DNA from: Epiperipatus broadwayi
Taxonomy: Eukaryota > Onychophora > Udeonychophora > Euonychophora > Peripatidae
Direction: 5' to 3'
DNA length: 64,000 nucleotides
Assembly: GCA_028023455.1 (NCBI GenBank)
Contig: JAQFVV010000072.1
Location: forward strand, 2,624,501 to 2,688,500
Shown: one piece after another, positions 1 through 11,022 of the stretch
How positions within the stretch are numbered: position 1 is the stretch's first letter
Layout of the letters: each line of letters opens with the position of its first letter
The notes under the pieces: model-generated
Database searches by the model: none
What the model saw: only the letters and a program-made list of their open reading frames with translations
What the model was told of the DNA's origin: nothing
Made by a program: the position numbers and the translations under genes

Positions 1-449
1 AAGTTTTATTTATATTATAGAGCTATTTCTGCTTATTTTAAAACTTTGTAAAAATATTCTAAAATATATGTAATGATGGAATGTTACAATGCTGAAAAAT
101 ATGTAATACTCAGAGTGATTATGTCCCAAGCACTGGATATATGCAATTGTTATGCCCTCTAGTGAGTTAAAATTCTATTAGTTTTTGTAAACAGAAATTG
201 ATCATTTCTGTTTATGAAACTACTTTTTCTGAATCAAAAACTGACGGACTTTTTAAAAATTAGATGGCATAGCAATTATATTAGCTAAAGTTTGGGGCAA
301 TCTGTTGTGTGTATTACATATGTTTCATCCCTGTAATATTTTGTTGTTATATATAAATACCTATATATATATGTGTGTGTGTGTGCGCGTGCGTGTGTGT
401 GTAATTAAGAGGAGTGAAATCAGTCTTCCTCAGACCATGATCAAATAGC
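1..449. other. AT-rich non-coding sequence with a short TG/TA microsatellite
   Basis: I see no gene here. Positions about 361-402 are a (TA)n run passing into (TG)n with a few CG steps. The open frame on the minus strand over this microsatellite has a repetitive HTHTHT segment and is not a credible protein. Confidence 0.6.
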
Positions 450-861
450 ACTCTAAATGTTGAACAAAGGATTATGAATAGACTGAATCTATCTATTCTT
501 GGAGCTTTTGATATATATACTCTTAGCTTTGTCAACATTGGTGAAAATTTAGAGTGAAATTAATATATCAGCCAACTGAAATCTGATATTAAATAATGAT
601 TAGATTAATAATGAACTTTACAAGAATGGAGATAATATCTTTTTTAATTCTATTCAATTATTAAAAATAATTGTCTTAAAAAAGATTTTATCTCCATTCT
701 TGTATAGTTGATTATAGTCTAATAATTATTAAATGTCATATTCCAGCTGGATGATGTATTAATTTTATCTGGATTTTCATCAATGTTGATTAAGGTATAT
801 CAGAAGCTCAAAGAATAGGTCGATTTGTACTATTCTTGATTCTTTGTTCAACATTTAGAGT
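450..861. repeat. 410-bp imperfect palindrome (foldback-type repeat)
   Basis: The left arm starts ACTCTAAATGTTGAACAAAG and the right arm ends with its complement. The symmetry continues inward with few mismatches to a centre near 655, where AGAATGGAGATAA is mirrored by TTATCTCCATTCT. No coding potential is present. The unit could be a foldback or MITE-like element, or a local inverted duplication. I see no clear target duplication next to the arms. Confidence 0.75.
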
Positions 862-1017
862 ATCTACTTATTCATAGCTTGAGAGCCCATGTTCTTTCTT
901 AATTATATACCCATTAATTTATATTAATTTTATATATATATAATAAAGTTTGATGTCTGTATTCTTTTCAAAAATATATGTAATATTCAAATTTATATAC
1001 ATATTAAGTATATAAAT

Positions 1018-2213
1018 TCATATAAATTTAACATTTTATTAGAAGTACATTCAACTATATTCCTTGTAGTCTGTCAACTATATAATTGAATAATTAAAAT
1101 GAGACATCATTTCATAATTCCCATAATTCAGTTCAGTTCTCCCACAATTCTATTATTTTAAAGTTTGATGATTGATGATTCATTAACATTTGATGATTTC
1201 TTGAAAAATAGCCTCTTTTATTTTACATTTATTGTGGGAATGTTCAATTTGTATAATTTTTATGTTTTCATAATCAAATGTAATTCCATATTTACAAGTT
1301 TTATTATGATCAAATATAGCAGATGATGAAGCTTTATGTTCATCTTTTCCTGATTGTTTATGTTTTTGAACTCTTTTATATAAAAGCATATGTTCTTTTA
1401 TTCTTTATCTAATGTACATTTAGATTCACCAATATATTGTAAATCACATTTACATATAATTTTATATATAATACAATTTTGATTAAAACTTAAATTTTTG
1501 CTTTTAGAGTTATTAATTAATCTATTTAATGAAAGCAAATCATATAGCACATGATCTATATAGCTTGCATTACCGATATGTAATAAATAAAATGTGTGCT
1601 AAAAGCTTATTTTTTTTATGATAAATGCCACAAGACAAAAGCATTTGAAATCTTTATCTTGGATTGTCCCCATCTTCAGACCTCTATTAGGCATGCTCTT
1701 TATTTATTACATATTGGTAATGCAAGCTATATAAGTCATGTGATATATGACTTGTTTTCGTTAATATTATAATTTGGCTGTTAAGACTTTGGCTATATTA
1801 AATTGCTAAGCCTACTAATATATGGAGTAACTGACTTTAGTTCAAGACCATATAACTTTTTCAGTTGAAGAGCTGAATTTGAAGATATATAGATGTCTGA
1901 GAATTTCAGATCTTCTTGTTAATAGTTAAGTATAAGATAAATGCTTAGCTTGAGTTAGGATTCTGAATCTAATGTTCTAGCTCCTCACTGAAGAGAACCA
2001 TAGCTTGAAACCGGTCTGAAAATGGGGACAATCCAAGATAAAGATTTCAAATGCTTTTTCTTGTGGCATTTATCATAAAAAATAAGCTTGTTTAGAACTA
2101 TTTTGATTAATCTATTTGTATTATTTGTCAAGAAAAAAACAATTTGACACAAAATATTATCAGGAATATAGTTGAAAGTACTTCTAATAAAATAAGTTAA
2201 ATTTATATGAATA
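1018..2213. repeat. Inverted-repeat-bounded unit containing a Penelope-like remnant
   Basis: A segment at 1018-1064 is mirrored at 2162-2213 (for example ATTAGAAGTACATTCAAC on the left against GTTGAAAGTACTTCTAAT on the right). A second inverted pair lies inside, at 1603-1683 against 2012-2088, with GGGGACAATCCAAGATAAAG on the right arm and its complement on the left. A third small hairpin spans 1561-1735. The GIY-YIG remnant lies between the left flank and the inner arms. Such inverted terminal pieces are known for Penelope-like elements; calling this one is partly inference. Confidence 0.65.
1183..1480 (-). pseudogene. Penelope-like element GIY-YIG endonuclease, C-terminal remnant
   Basis: Read on the minus strand, the sequence gives IIYKIICKCDLQYIGESKCTL, in pieces: a YKI-C-C lead followed by QYIGES, the YIG half of a GIY-YIG nuclease. 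After a frameshift and stop near 1403 it continues as a 68-residue open stretch with the family's later features: a Q-H-K basic helix, SAIFDH, a YENIKII segment and a K-IKEAIF helix. In Penelope-like retroelements this nuclease follows the reverse transcriptase and nicks the target. Here the reverse transcriptase is absent, so only the tail survives. The match is by motif order; the subfamily is not clear. Confidence 0.72.
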
Positions 2214-2215
2214 TT

Positions 2216-3225
2216 ACTGTATTAAATATATATATATATGAATTGGTATTGTCTAAGTGTTGACTGATTTTTGGTGATCATTCTGAATTGTGGAATATTA
2301 GCGAAGAATCTTAAATCCAGTAAGTCAGTGAAATAATTTTTATCTTTTCTTTATATATTTTAACCTTCATCTTATAATATCTATAGAATTATTTACCAAC
2401 TAATACTGAATAGCTGGCTCTGATGTTTGAAAAAAAAGGGGGATTATATCCATCTGACAGTTAACATCATGACAGATGATAGAGACTGATTTTTTAAAAA
2501 TATTTGAATAGTCTCCATTTGTAATATGTTTAGTCAAAGTAATGCTTGAACTAAGAAAAAGTTATAACACAATCAAATCATCATAAGACATCTGTCTGTA
2601 CATTTTCTCACTTTGTGTAAGTTTGATTAATCAATAGATATCAGATCATAGTAGTAGTGTCAAATCTACATAACTATGCATGAATGTTGGCTTAGATTCA
2701 AAACATTAAAATGTTTTTAAATGTCAGGATAATAGCTTGGTACTAAAAAATGAGCACATTGTATTCAAATTCAAAACTTATTACTAATAAAAGCTGTTAT
2801 TAGAAACGCATCTAGGGATACTGATAGATCAGCAGTGGATAGGAATTTATTAAGCATTCCTATCTGCTACTTATTGATTGTTTAAGTTTACACTAGGTGG
2901 CAGAAGTGAAGTAGGAGAAATAGGATTTGCTATTTAAAAATATGGCTGCCAAAACAATCAGAATGTTTCATAGTTAGAAAAAGGCTTTTTGATGGTTTCT
3001 TGGTATATATTATTCCAAAAATATGTAACCAGTTACTTATATAACCATGCTACATGATTGTAATCATCCATTATCTAGTTTTTCTATTTATTATATCACA
3101 TCTTCCATGCCATAATAGAGCTATGCCATAACAGAAGCTAGAAAGTATTAATTTTGAAACAGTAGCTCTGCCATAATATTCTGTTAGTGAAATGTGCTGG
3201 ATTTTATTCTGTCAAGTAGTAAAGA
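2216..3225. other. AT-rich sequence without a gene; one CTCF-like motif
   Basis: Nothing coding is visible. At 2237-2275 a short stretch resembles the end of the repeat at 23203-23730 (GTCTAAGTGTTGACTG). At 2891-2903 CACTAGGTGGCAG fits the core consensus known for the zinc-finger insulator protein CTCF. Whether it is bound cannot be told from sequence. Confidence 0.5.
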
Positions 3226-3326
3226 GCAAGCATTGTTAGCCAAGAGGACATCACAGCTGCCTTGCAAGCAAGTAGTTGGTTGCAAACGGTTGTGGTTTCG
3301 CGTCCCGGCCGATGCTATGACATATG
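3226..3326 (+). repeat. tRNA-derived SINE, diverged copy 1
   Basis: Positions 3226-3326 carry a tRNA-like head (GCAAGCATTGTTAGCCAAGA as a worn A-box region, GGTTTCGCGTCCCGGCC as a B-box region) ending in GATGCTATGACATATG and an A-rich tail. The same layout and the TTTGACACAT/CTATGACACAT ending recur at 25789-25890 and, reversed, at 23745-23850, so I read it as a family and not as a functional tRNA. Confidence 0.6.
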
Positions 3327-3345
3327 AAAAAAAATAGTAAAGAAC

Positions 3346-4960
3346 TCAAGTGGATAAATATCTCTAGTTATATTTCTGTTCCACTTTAGTTTTGTTTTGT
3401 CTTTAATTAATCCTTTATAATGTCCATTAGTTTCTTTCCATAAGTATTAAATTCTGATTACAATTGATTCTAACAGATTCCAAACTTCATGCTTACAGAA
3501 TAGTTTTATAATCTTGAGACAGTAAATATCAAAACAGTTAGCAGATTTGGTCACAGATGTTCCAGGTCATTGGGAGCTGACAATTTGAGCCCTTTAAATT
3601 AAGTCAAGAATGACATTTTTGGTAAGAGCTTATGAAACTAATGTCATTTTTCTGTCACATATTCTTTACTCCTTCTAGGGGCTTTGCTACCTGATGTTGA
3701 AAATATAATACTAATGCAAAAGACATTTCTATCATTTTGCTTAACTTTTATACCTTTAACCCTTTTCCCGCTTCTTACGAGACCTCTCGTTGACAGTTGA
3801 CGTCACTCTAATTCGGTTATTTTTAATGCTAGGATATTTGTTTGACAGTTATTGATTAGGTTTTTAAAAGTTCTGTAAGATGGTGCCCTCTTCTGAATTA
3901 TTTTACAAGTAAAAAATCAAAAAAACCACATTTAAAGCTAAACAAAGAAAGAAACTTGTCGGTGATTGGCTGTCAGCTGGCTCTCAGCTGACAAAGACAT
4001 TCTGATTGGCTGGAAAGATCAAAGAAACCGCCTGATCAAAGAAAATGAAGAAAAACGCTGAGATTTTCATTTCGAATATCATTTAAAGTATTAAAAAAGT
4101 ATCATTTGAGAAATTAAAATAATTTTTAATAAAATATACTAAAAAAACAAAATTATTTTCGAAAAATATTGAAGATTTTAGTAAAAATATTTAAGATTTA
4201 GCAAAAAGAAATCTTTACTTTTCCATAACGTAAAATTGAAAAAAAGCATTTATGTCAGAATTTCTTTGTTTATAAGTTCGCTTTTAAATTTGCCGAAATT
4301 GAATATTTTATAATAAATAAATAGCAATTTATTTTTGAAAGAACTTTCATTCACTTTCATAACCTGAAAAATTAGTAATATACTTTTTATAAACGTATCT
4401 GAGTTGAATTTAATATTATAGGTGAATATGTTTTAACAATAGGCTTTGTCTTCAGTTTGTGAGTTGGCCAATTAAAAGCTTTGATTTTTACCTCATACAA
4501 CCAATAATATAATTAGCGGTTAAAAGGTTTTTTAATGCTTACTTGTAGTATAAAACGTTCTATTTTTATTGTCTCATTGAGCTATTATATGTTTTTGGAC
4601 AAATTTAAAATTTATTTAAATCTTTTGAATACATTTAAATAATAGTAATAACCTAGTAGTTTAGAATCAAATATAATATTTCAAATGATATTTCTTCTTT
4701 TAATCAGTCATTTGTTGGGTATGATGATAATCTGGCATTAGGATTAAGCCAGAATACTCTAAGATATCATCCTACATTTAATATTTCTAAATCTGAAAGT
4801 TACGAGTTCACTCACTCTGTTAGACTGTCATTGGTCAGAATAACATGCCTGAAAAAAAGGGGAGAAAAATATGTTTTGTGTTATTAATAAATTGTATTTT
4901 ATTATTAACAATTTAAGTATTTGTTAATGCTTAAGTAAAATTTGAGTATATTAGGCATCA
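3346..4960. other. AT-rich sequence with no recognisable gene
   Basis: This stretch of about 1.6 kb has no long open frame. The segment 3755-4060 is less AT-rich than its surroundings, with GACGTC and several CpG steps, and could be the worn end of an unidentified element. I found no convincing terminal repeats. Confidence 0.5.
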
Positions 4961-4967
4961 TAATAAA

Positions 4968-6446
4968 TCAAAACCTGTGGTCATTCAACTGGACTTCACA
5001 TCAGCCTTTGATTGTGTTCTGCCTTGTTTTGTTTCAGACTCTTCGGGATTATCAGGTTCCTACTCCATATGTCCATATTATAGCCAATCTTCTACTTAAC
5101 AGGTCCATCTTTACTTCATTGGATGGTAAACTTGCAGATGGTTTTCGTCTGCATCTCTCAGTGCCACAGGGATCTCCTCTTGTCACATTATGTTTTATTA
5201 CATATTTAAATCCGTTACTTTTACAGATAGAATCTAAACTGCCTAGTATCTATGTTCCTGCTCTTAAACAGACTATTCAGCACAATTCTTATGTTGATGA
5301 TGTCTCTGTCTTTCTTCCTGATAAATCTTTTCTTCTGGCTTTGTTGCAAATATTGGACTCTTTTTCTAATACTTTTAATTTTCATATTAATGTTACAAAA
5401 TCTGCAATGTGGAAAATTAAATCTGGTTTGTCAATTATTTCAATTTTCACAGCCAAGCCTCAGTCTTTCTTTGGCTTTCCAATAGTTTTATCTTGTTCAG
5501 TAATTACAAGGCAGATTCAAAATATAATTCTTGATAAAACAAAAAGGATAGTTGCATCACTTGTCAATATAAACATTTTGCTTATGGGTAAGGTTACACT
5601 CTTGAACTCTTTGGTCTATTCAAGGCTTAGTTATTATTTACCCATTATTAGGCCAATGAAGCATTTTGAGAGGGCTATAAATTCACTTTGTTCAAAATTA
5701 TTTTGGAAAAACAAGGTCGTAGTCATCAGTATTGCTAAAATTCAAATGCCAAAGCTTTTAAATGGACTAGGTTTGCACTCAGTGTCAACTCTATATCTCC
5801 AGAGATCTATATCTTTTCTTCATGTAACTTGTCTAAAGCTTGCTCAATTATCCCTTCCTTTGGTTATTGATCCTACAGATACACCACCTCCATTTTCAAG
5901 TTATTGGATTGCTGATTTATGGAAGTCAGTTATTAAGTCGATACCCTTGGTTCAAGTTGCACTTGATGGGAAATTGACATTCTGGGATGTTTATAAATTA
6001 AAATTTCCACATTATACTCCTCTTTTGACTTCGTTATGCATAAAATGAAACTTCTTTTCATTGAAGCAAGACATGTTGATTTTGTATTTAAACTAAATTT
6101 AAATACACTCCCAGCAAGTTATTTTTTAGTGACCAGCAGAGGCTTCATTAGGATTTCGTCTCAGTGTCAATTGTGTAGATTATATAATGAGGCAATACTC
6201 CATATTTTCTATATTTGTCCTGCTCTTAAGTTGATTAGGAACTTTATTGTTGCAAATGTCTCTCTGGATCTTAGGGATGCTCTTTCTGTTTCTAATACTC
6301 TTAAGAAGGGATCGTTTGCAGCAATAAGATTATCTATCTTTATAACATTTTTTTTATGGTTGACGCATTGCAGGTTCATCTTTGGTCATTCTCAGGACTC
6401 GGCTCTAAGTGTCTTTCTTAAGCTTCTTTATCAAGTCAAGCAGTGA
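4968..6446 (+). pseudogene. 5'-truncated LINE reverse transcriptase (LINE A' , relative of LINE A)
   Basis: The coding strand starts inside the reverse transcriptase with VIQLDFTSAFDCV (aligned to VQLDISAAFDSV of LINE A), shifts frame near 5030, then runs to 6048. The palm contains VPQGSP and YVDD, the catalytic box with V in place of the M seen in LINE A. After another shift near 6040 the C-terminal part continues to 6446 with LNTLPASYFL and a CQLC...H-X4-C zinc-ribbon-like motif, matching the order in LINE A. The nuclease and ORF1 are missing, so this is a truncated dead copy. Unlike LINE A, its coding strand is strongly T-rich, which suggests a separate family and not a recent copy. Confidence 0.85.
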
Positions 6447-6660
6447 GACTCTCTGCTTTCACCTGTGAGTCTACATGATGATACTTGGGTGAAAGTTTTA
6501 TTTTCCTCTTAATCTTATTAAGATAACCTTTTCTCTGCATTGACCTTTTCAAGTTTCATTCTGAATGCTATGTAAATTTTTATAAAGTTTAACTGTATAT
6601 TACTATGTTACTGTGTATATTACAATGTTACTATGTTTAATAAATTTATTTTAAAACAAA
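6447..6660 (+). other. 3' UTR of LINE A' with poly(A) signal
   Basis: Short direct repeats of TACTATGTTACTGTGTATAT type lie at 6598-6632, followed by AATAAA near 6638 and an A-rich run. This fits the 3' end of the truncated LINE upstream. Confidence 0.5.
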
Positions 6661-7610
6661 AATTTGAATTTTTAAATAAATATTTAATAAAAGTGCCCCT
6701 CATAAATCGAACTAAAATCTCCCTTAATTTCAAGAATCAAGACAGGAAAATTACGTATTCGAATAAGGTAAGCCTTATTTTATTATTTATCACATGGAAC
6801 TGTGGAATAAATCCCGCATTCCAAGGTACATAAAAAAAAATCAGCCGAATATGGAAACGGCCATATTAAATATTTGTAGCGTGAAAGCCAGAACTAACCC
6901 TTATAAAAAGAAATCATCAATAACTTCAAAAAAAAAAATCCATACTAATCCATATAAATTTAAAATAGCATGTGCTAAAAATTATCAATATTTATATAAA
7001 AAATCTACAAAAATTCTTCAAAATGATAATGTTCACAACAAAGAATCTACCTCCGCGAAAGAAAACTTAAGTGAAGATAAGTTTCCCTACTTAACTTCTA
7101 CAGAAAATGAAACACCTATGGATTCTCATCCACCAAAAAATAAAGTATTTTTAAATCCAAATACAGCCCAAAATAACAACGAAAAATTAAAACAGTTAAA
7201 TGACATTCAGATTTTAAATGAAGAAAAAATTCAATCGCAATTACGAAGCCCAAGCGTAAACATAGGGATAAGCGCATGTAACGTAAACCAAAATGAGCAA
7301 CCTTGACTCATAATGCTGATATCACTTCTAAATTAACGTTAAATCAACATGAAATGAAACCACAAACAATTAAGACCATGCCAATAATTGAAACAACTAA
7401 AAACAAACAAAGATTAAATATAGAGGAAAATAATTACATTGATAGTCAAGGCCGTCGGTCTTATGAAAGCGGCGAAGATACTCTTTCTGAAAGTAAAACG
7501 GAAAAAATCAAAAATAATAAAAAATCAAAGAAAAAAACACAAAATCCTGATATAATATTAAACAATACATCAAAAAATAGCATTTCGTTTAACAAAACTT
7601 ACGAATATTC
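6661..7610 (+). pseudogene. Unidentified K/N/S-rich coding-like tract, frame-broken, cut by Merlin
   Basis: Three successive frames stay open in turn (6633-6833, 6794-7306, 7303 to the Merlin end at 7611), as expected of one protein broken by indels. The product would be hydrophilic, rich in K, N, S, T and E, with motifs such as NPYKKKSS, HTNPYKFK and SYESGEDTLSESKTEK. Its composition resembles the N-terminal half of the LINE A ORF1, but I cannot align it with confidence. The stretch has more CpG than its neighbours. It stops being open once the Merlin end begins. It could be the ORF1 start of another LINE or the 5' part of an unrelated gene; I do not assign a function. Confidence 0.4.
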
Positions 7611-8513
7611 GGTAAAGGTTTACTTTAGCGACCACAGCATAAAAATCATGTTCGCCCTCTAGTTTTCAAAATTATAAGTAAATAATTATTCGAAAAATCT
7701 TACGTATATACTACTATATTACAATTACATTAAAATTTATTAAAATGTAAAAGATAAAAAAAATATTTACCATTTTAAAGAAGTTGAAATAATTGCACTA
7801 GTTTAATTAAAATAATTAGTTTAAATTATTTGAAACTTAAGAATTTAAACTATCGGCATTTATAACTTAAGAATTTAAACTATCTCGATGGTTCTCGGCG
7901 GAATAGATGACAATGGGGAGCCATTAGTCATCGAAATCGACGAAACATATTATTTCCACAGAAAATACCACAGGGGGACTACATGCTTCTTGACAGAAGT
8001 TGCGGATAGAACGGCTGGCTCATTGGAGGCCCTAATCCAGCAGTACATTTTACCAGGGACTCACATAATTTCAGATGGCTGGGCTGCGTACAATAATATC
8101 AGCAGACTTGGCTATGGGGTGCACATGCATTCGGTTGTCGTCCACCAGGACAACTTCGTGAATCCCGAAAACCCAAGACATACATACCCAGAATATTGAG
8201 AATATGTGGATGAGGGCCAAGCGTAAGCTGAAATACCAATCTGGTACCAGCAGGGCTTAATTTTCATCGTACCTCCAAGAATTTGCCTTCCGCAGTAGAT
8301 ATAGCACTGCCGCCCTTTTCTCCAATTTCCTGCTATGCATAGGGTATAATTATGCTTAAAAAGGTAAATTATTTTTTTTTATTATTATCTTTTACATTTT
8401 AATTAATAAATATTTACTGTAATTGTAATATAAGAGCAGATATGTAAGATTTTAGTTCTAATTTTAAAAACTAGATGGCGAATATGCCCTGGTCACTAAA
8501 GTAAACCTTTACC
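7611..8513 (+). mobile_element. Merlin (IS1016-like) DNA transposon, copy 1
   Basis: The element begins GGTAAAGGTTTACTTTAGCG and ends with the complement (CTAAAGTAAACCTTTACC), giving terminal inverted repeats of about 23 bp. Inside is a broken transposase. A 20-bp sequence AACTTAAGAATTTAAACTAT is tandemly repeated just before the coding part, as in copy 2. The flanking 8-mers (GAATATTC left, TAAAGATA right) do not match, unlike copy 2, so one flank may have been rearranged after insertion. Confidence 0.9.
7888..8359 (+). pseudogene. Merlin transposase catalytic domain, broken
   Basis: This encodes the DDE catalytic part of an IS1595/IS1016-type transposase. The first acidic residue is in IEIDETYYFHRKYHRG and the second in SDGWAAYNN. 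Compared with copy 2 at 56214-56684, it carries a frameshift near 8165, so the third acidic position (IENMW in copy 2) is out of frame, and a TTA-to-TAA stop near 8258. The reading resumes as SSYLQEFAFRSRYSTAALF to a stop at 8357. Full-length Merlin transposases have an N-terminal zinc-ribbon region that is absent here in both copies, so the family is internally deleted. Confidence 0.85.
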
Positions 8514-8699
8514 TAAAGATAAATGAAGATGTTGTTTTTAATAGAAAAGTAAATGTTTACACCAGGTGGCGATTAATAGTGTTTCAACAACCACTCCAAG
8601 CTCCTGCAAAGAATAAAATTTTAATCGCAAAAATAATAGTTAAAACTGAGACAAGTGCCCTATTAAGTGGGTAAGTGACTTTTCATTAAATCCTAAGTC

Positions 8700-10961
8700 A
8701 TGAAAGGGGATAAAAACCCCAAATCTGCTAAAAGCAAGAATAGAAATCTTTCCGATAATATTTCTAATATGGCCGATAAGTGCTTGAATAATAGTAATGA
8801 CAAAATAGACAAAAATTCTGCAAAAGCTGGAAAAAGTTCTCACCAAGTTAGAAATTTACCCAATTCACAATTCCCTAACTCTAATGATAATTACTACAAC
8901 ATCTCTGATTCACAAAGTATCAAACCTCATGAAAAGCAAAAGAAATCTGAGAAAAAAATTCCTAGTCTATCGTTAGAAATCAATAAAGTCGTTATAGAAG
9001 ACAACATTACTAATTCAAAAGTTATTAAAAATGAGACAGAAGCACCTAAATTAATGATTTCTGAAACCTTGAATAAATCTTCTAATTATCACAGCAACTA
9101 TACTACCACATATAAAAATAATAGCAACATAAATAAACCAAAAACACTTAGTACAATTCGTTCTAAAAAACCGTTTGAGGGCGCTACTAGCGATAACATC
9201 GTTATGAAAAATCCTAAAGATGGAAAATTGCTTCTTAGTCAATCTGTGGATTCTAAATACAATAAAATCAAAGAAAGTGCTTCTCCATACCAAGAGCAAA
9301 ATGAAAATATAGATATAAGTTATAATAGTAAGAATAAAAGTAAAACCTATGCCAATGTCCTTAAAAAAGAAAGTGATAAGCTAAGGGAAAATGGAAACAC
9401 AATAAATAACAACCAAAACTCCATACTGAATTTTCTTGATATAGAAATTGATAATACATCACAACAAATAAAAGCTCACAATGAAGAAAATACAATACAA
9501 CTTACTGAAGAAGAATATCAAAGAATAAATAATCAATTTAATAACTCAATCCCTGATCTCTTACTAAATTCTTTTAAAAACTATATCAATGACAAAACTC
9601 TGATTTTGGCCATAACAAATCATAATGGAGGATTATTTAAATTCCCTATTGAGAAATTTTACAACATGATCTTTGAAAATGATATGTGGATGGGAATTAA
9701 TAAGATCTTTTCCCATCCAAATGATAGATATATAATTACCAAATTTACTTCATGGTCTACTAGAAATTGTTTCAAAAATAACATTAGACTCTTGGATGGG
9801 AGGATCATCTGCACAATTGATATAAACAGAGCAATCACACTCAATGGAACCATCAAGAACTGTTTGATGAATTTTGATCAAGCAGAACTGGATAACATGC
9901 TTGGGAAATATGGGAAAACAACTGGACTAACATACAGATATGACCATCGAACTAATGGCCGCATTCTGACCAACACTGGTACTTTCACTATCACATTAAA
10001 GAAAGAAGTGCACCCCAATGATATACCCACAGTGGTCTACTCCAGAGGTTCACCGATGGTCCTAACATTCCGTGGAGTTCCACCACAATGTTTTTTTTGC
10101 TTGGAACGAAGTCACCTTATTAAAGACTGCCAAGCTCGCATATGTAATGGATGTGGCTCGAAACGGAATAGGATTCATAAATGCAATAAGAAGGCAGGGA
10201 AGTCAACAATAGTCTTAACACTGGACTCTAAAATAGTTGATGACAATCCGGACAACTTAACACAATTAGACTCAAATCATGAAGAACTCAATCAATCTGA
10301 GCCAACACTGACAATGTTAGAAGAAATCCCGATTCACACTCCCATAAATAAAGTGTTGGATCACACCCCCTTAAATATGCCAATCAACTCTAATACCACT
10401 GAGTCACAACACTTCACTAGTGGGGTAGGACAAAACCAACCTCATAATTGGATTGAGAATGAGACAAACAGACCCAAGATGATCATTGATGAGAGTGGAT
10501 CAGACTCTGATGCGACAGTCATTGGTGACCAAAAAGAATGGGTGCATGAAGACCCTAGCCCTATAACAACTCAACAAAATAGAAAAATATTACCAAAGAA
10601 GAACAGGAAAAAAAGGAAATCAAGACAACAAAACAGATCCAGTTCTGATGAAGATACTACAACATATTCAAATGATAATTCTGAGAAACTAAATAAACAA
10701 TACCATGATGATATTGAGATAAATCAGTGGAATGATAAGAATAACAAAAGAAGGAAAGGCAATATTCAATCCTCTATCAAAATCTCATCCAGTACCTCTA
10801 AGACAGTAGAACAGAGCATGAATCTGGATGACAGTAATAATCAAGAAGAACTATTACTAACTTCTTTCATAGGTCTTAGTGACACTGAAATCTCCCAGTC
10901 AGACTGGGCTGCTTCTGAGATGGAGAATCAGTCTGTGCAATATGAAGATACACGGGACTAA
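8700..10961 (+). CDS. LINE A ORF1: zinc-knuckle RNA-binding protein
   Basis: This 753-residue frame is uninterrupted. The first 230 or so residues are a low-complexity N/K/S-rich region. Residues about 260-440 look folded, and near 465-500 there are two zinc-knuckle-like motifs: CFFCLERSHLIKDC (exact CX2CX4HX4C), then CNGCGSKRNRIHKC (CX2CX7HXC). They are preceded by FRGVPPQ, the short lead typical of Gag-like LINE ORF1 proteins. The C-terminal 250 residues are acidic and basic low-complexity, including KKNRKKRKSRQQNRSSSDED. The role known for the class is coating element RNA in the ribonucleoprotein. The start is the ATG directly after the leader; the next in-frame ATG is much further in. Codon choice is strongly A-ending. 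Confidence 0.82.
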   Translation: MKGDKNPKSAKSKNRNLSDNISNMADKCLNNSNDKIDKNSAKAGKSSHQVRNLPNSQFPNSNDNYYNISDSQSIKPHEKQKKSEKKIPSLSLEINKVVIEDNITNSKVIKNETEAPKLMISETLNKSSNYHSNYTTTYKNNSNINKPKTLSTIRSKKPFEGATSDNIVMKNPKDGKLLLSQSVDSKYNKIKESASPYQEQNENIDISYNSKNKSKTYANVLKKESDKLRENGNTINNNQNSILNFLDIEIDNTSQQIKAHNEENTIQLTEEEYQRINNQFNNSIPDLLLNSFKNYINDKTLILAITNHNGGLFKFPIEKFYNMIFENDMWMGINKIFSHPNDRYIITKFTSWSTRNCFKNNIRLLDGRIICTIDINRAITLNGTIKNCLMNFDQAELDNMLGKYGKTTGLTYRYDHRTNGRILTNTGTFTITLKKEVHPNDIPTVVYSRGSPMVLTFRGVPPQCFFCLERSHLIKDCQARICNGCGSKRNRIHKCNKKAGKSTIVLTLDSKIVDDNPDNLTQLDSNHEELNQSEPTLTMLEEIPIHTPINKVLDHTPLNMPINSNTTESQHFTSGVGQNQPHNWIENETNRPKMIIDESGSDSDATVIGDQKEWVHEDPSPITTQQNRKILPKKNRKKRKSRQQNRSSSDEDTTTYSNDNSEKLNKQYHDDIEINQWNDKNNKRRKGNIQSSIKISSSTSKTVEQSMNLDDSNNQEELLLTSFIGLSDTEISQSDWAASEMENQSVQYEDTRD

Positions 10962-11022
10962 GTGCAGTAACGAAGTAGACTGGGCAGAAATAGATGAATA
11001 ATGGAATGACAGATACCAGCCA

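Noticed and set aside
3755-4530. A DNA transposon bounded by TTAACCC and GGTTAAAAGG
   Set aside because: The two ends do not extend into a convincing inverted repeat and no target duplication is visible.
6721-6833. Start of an APE nuclease at FITWNCGINPAF
   Set aside because: The motif resembles the first APE strand, but the following sequence does not continue as a nuclease in any frame.
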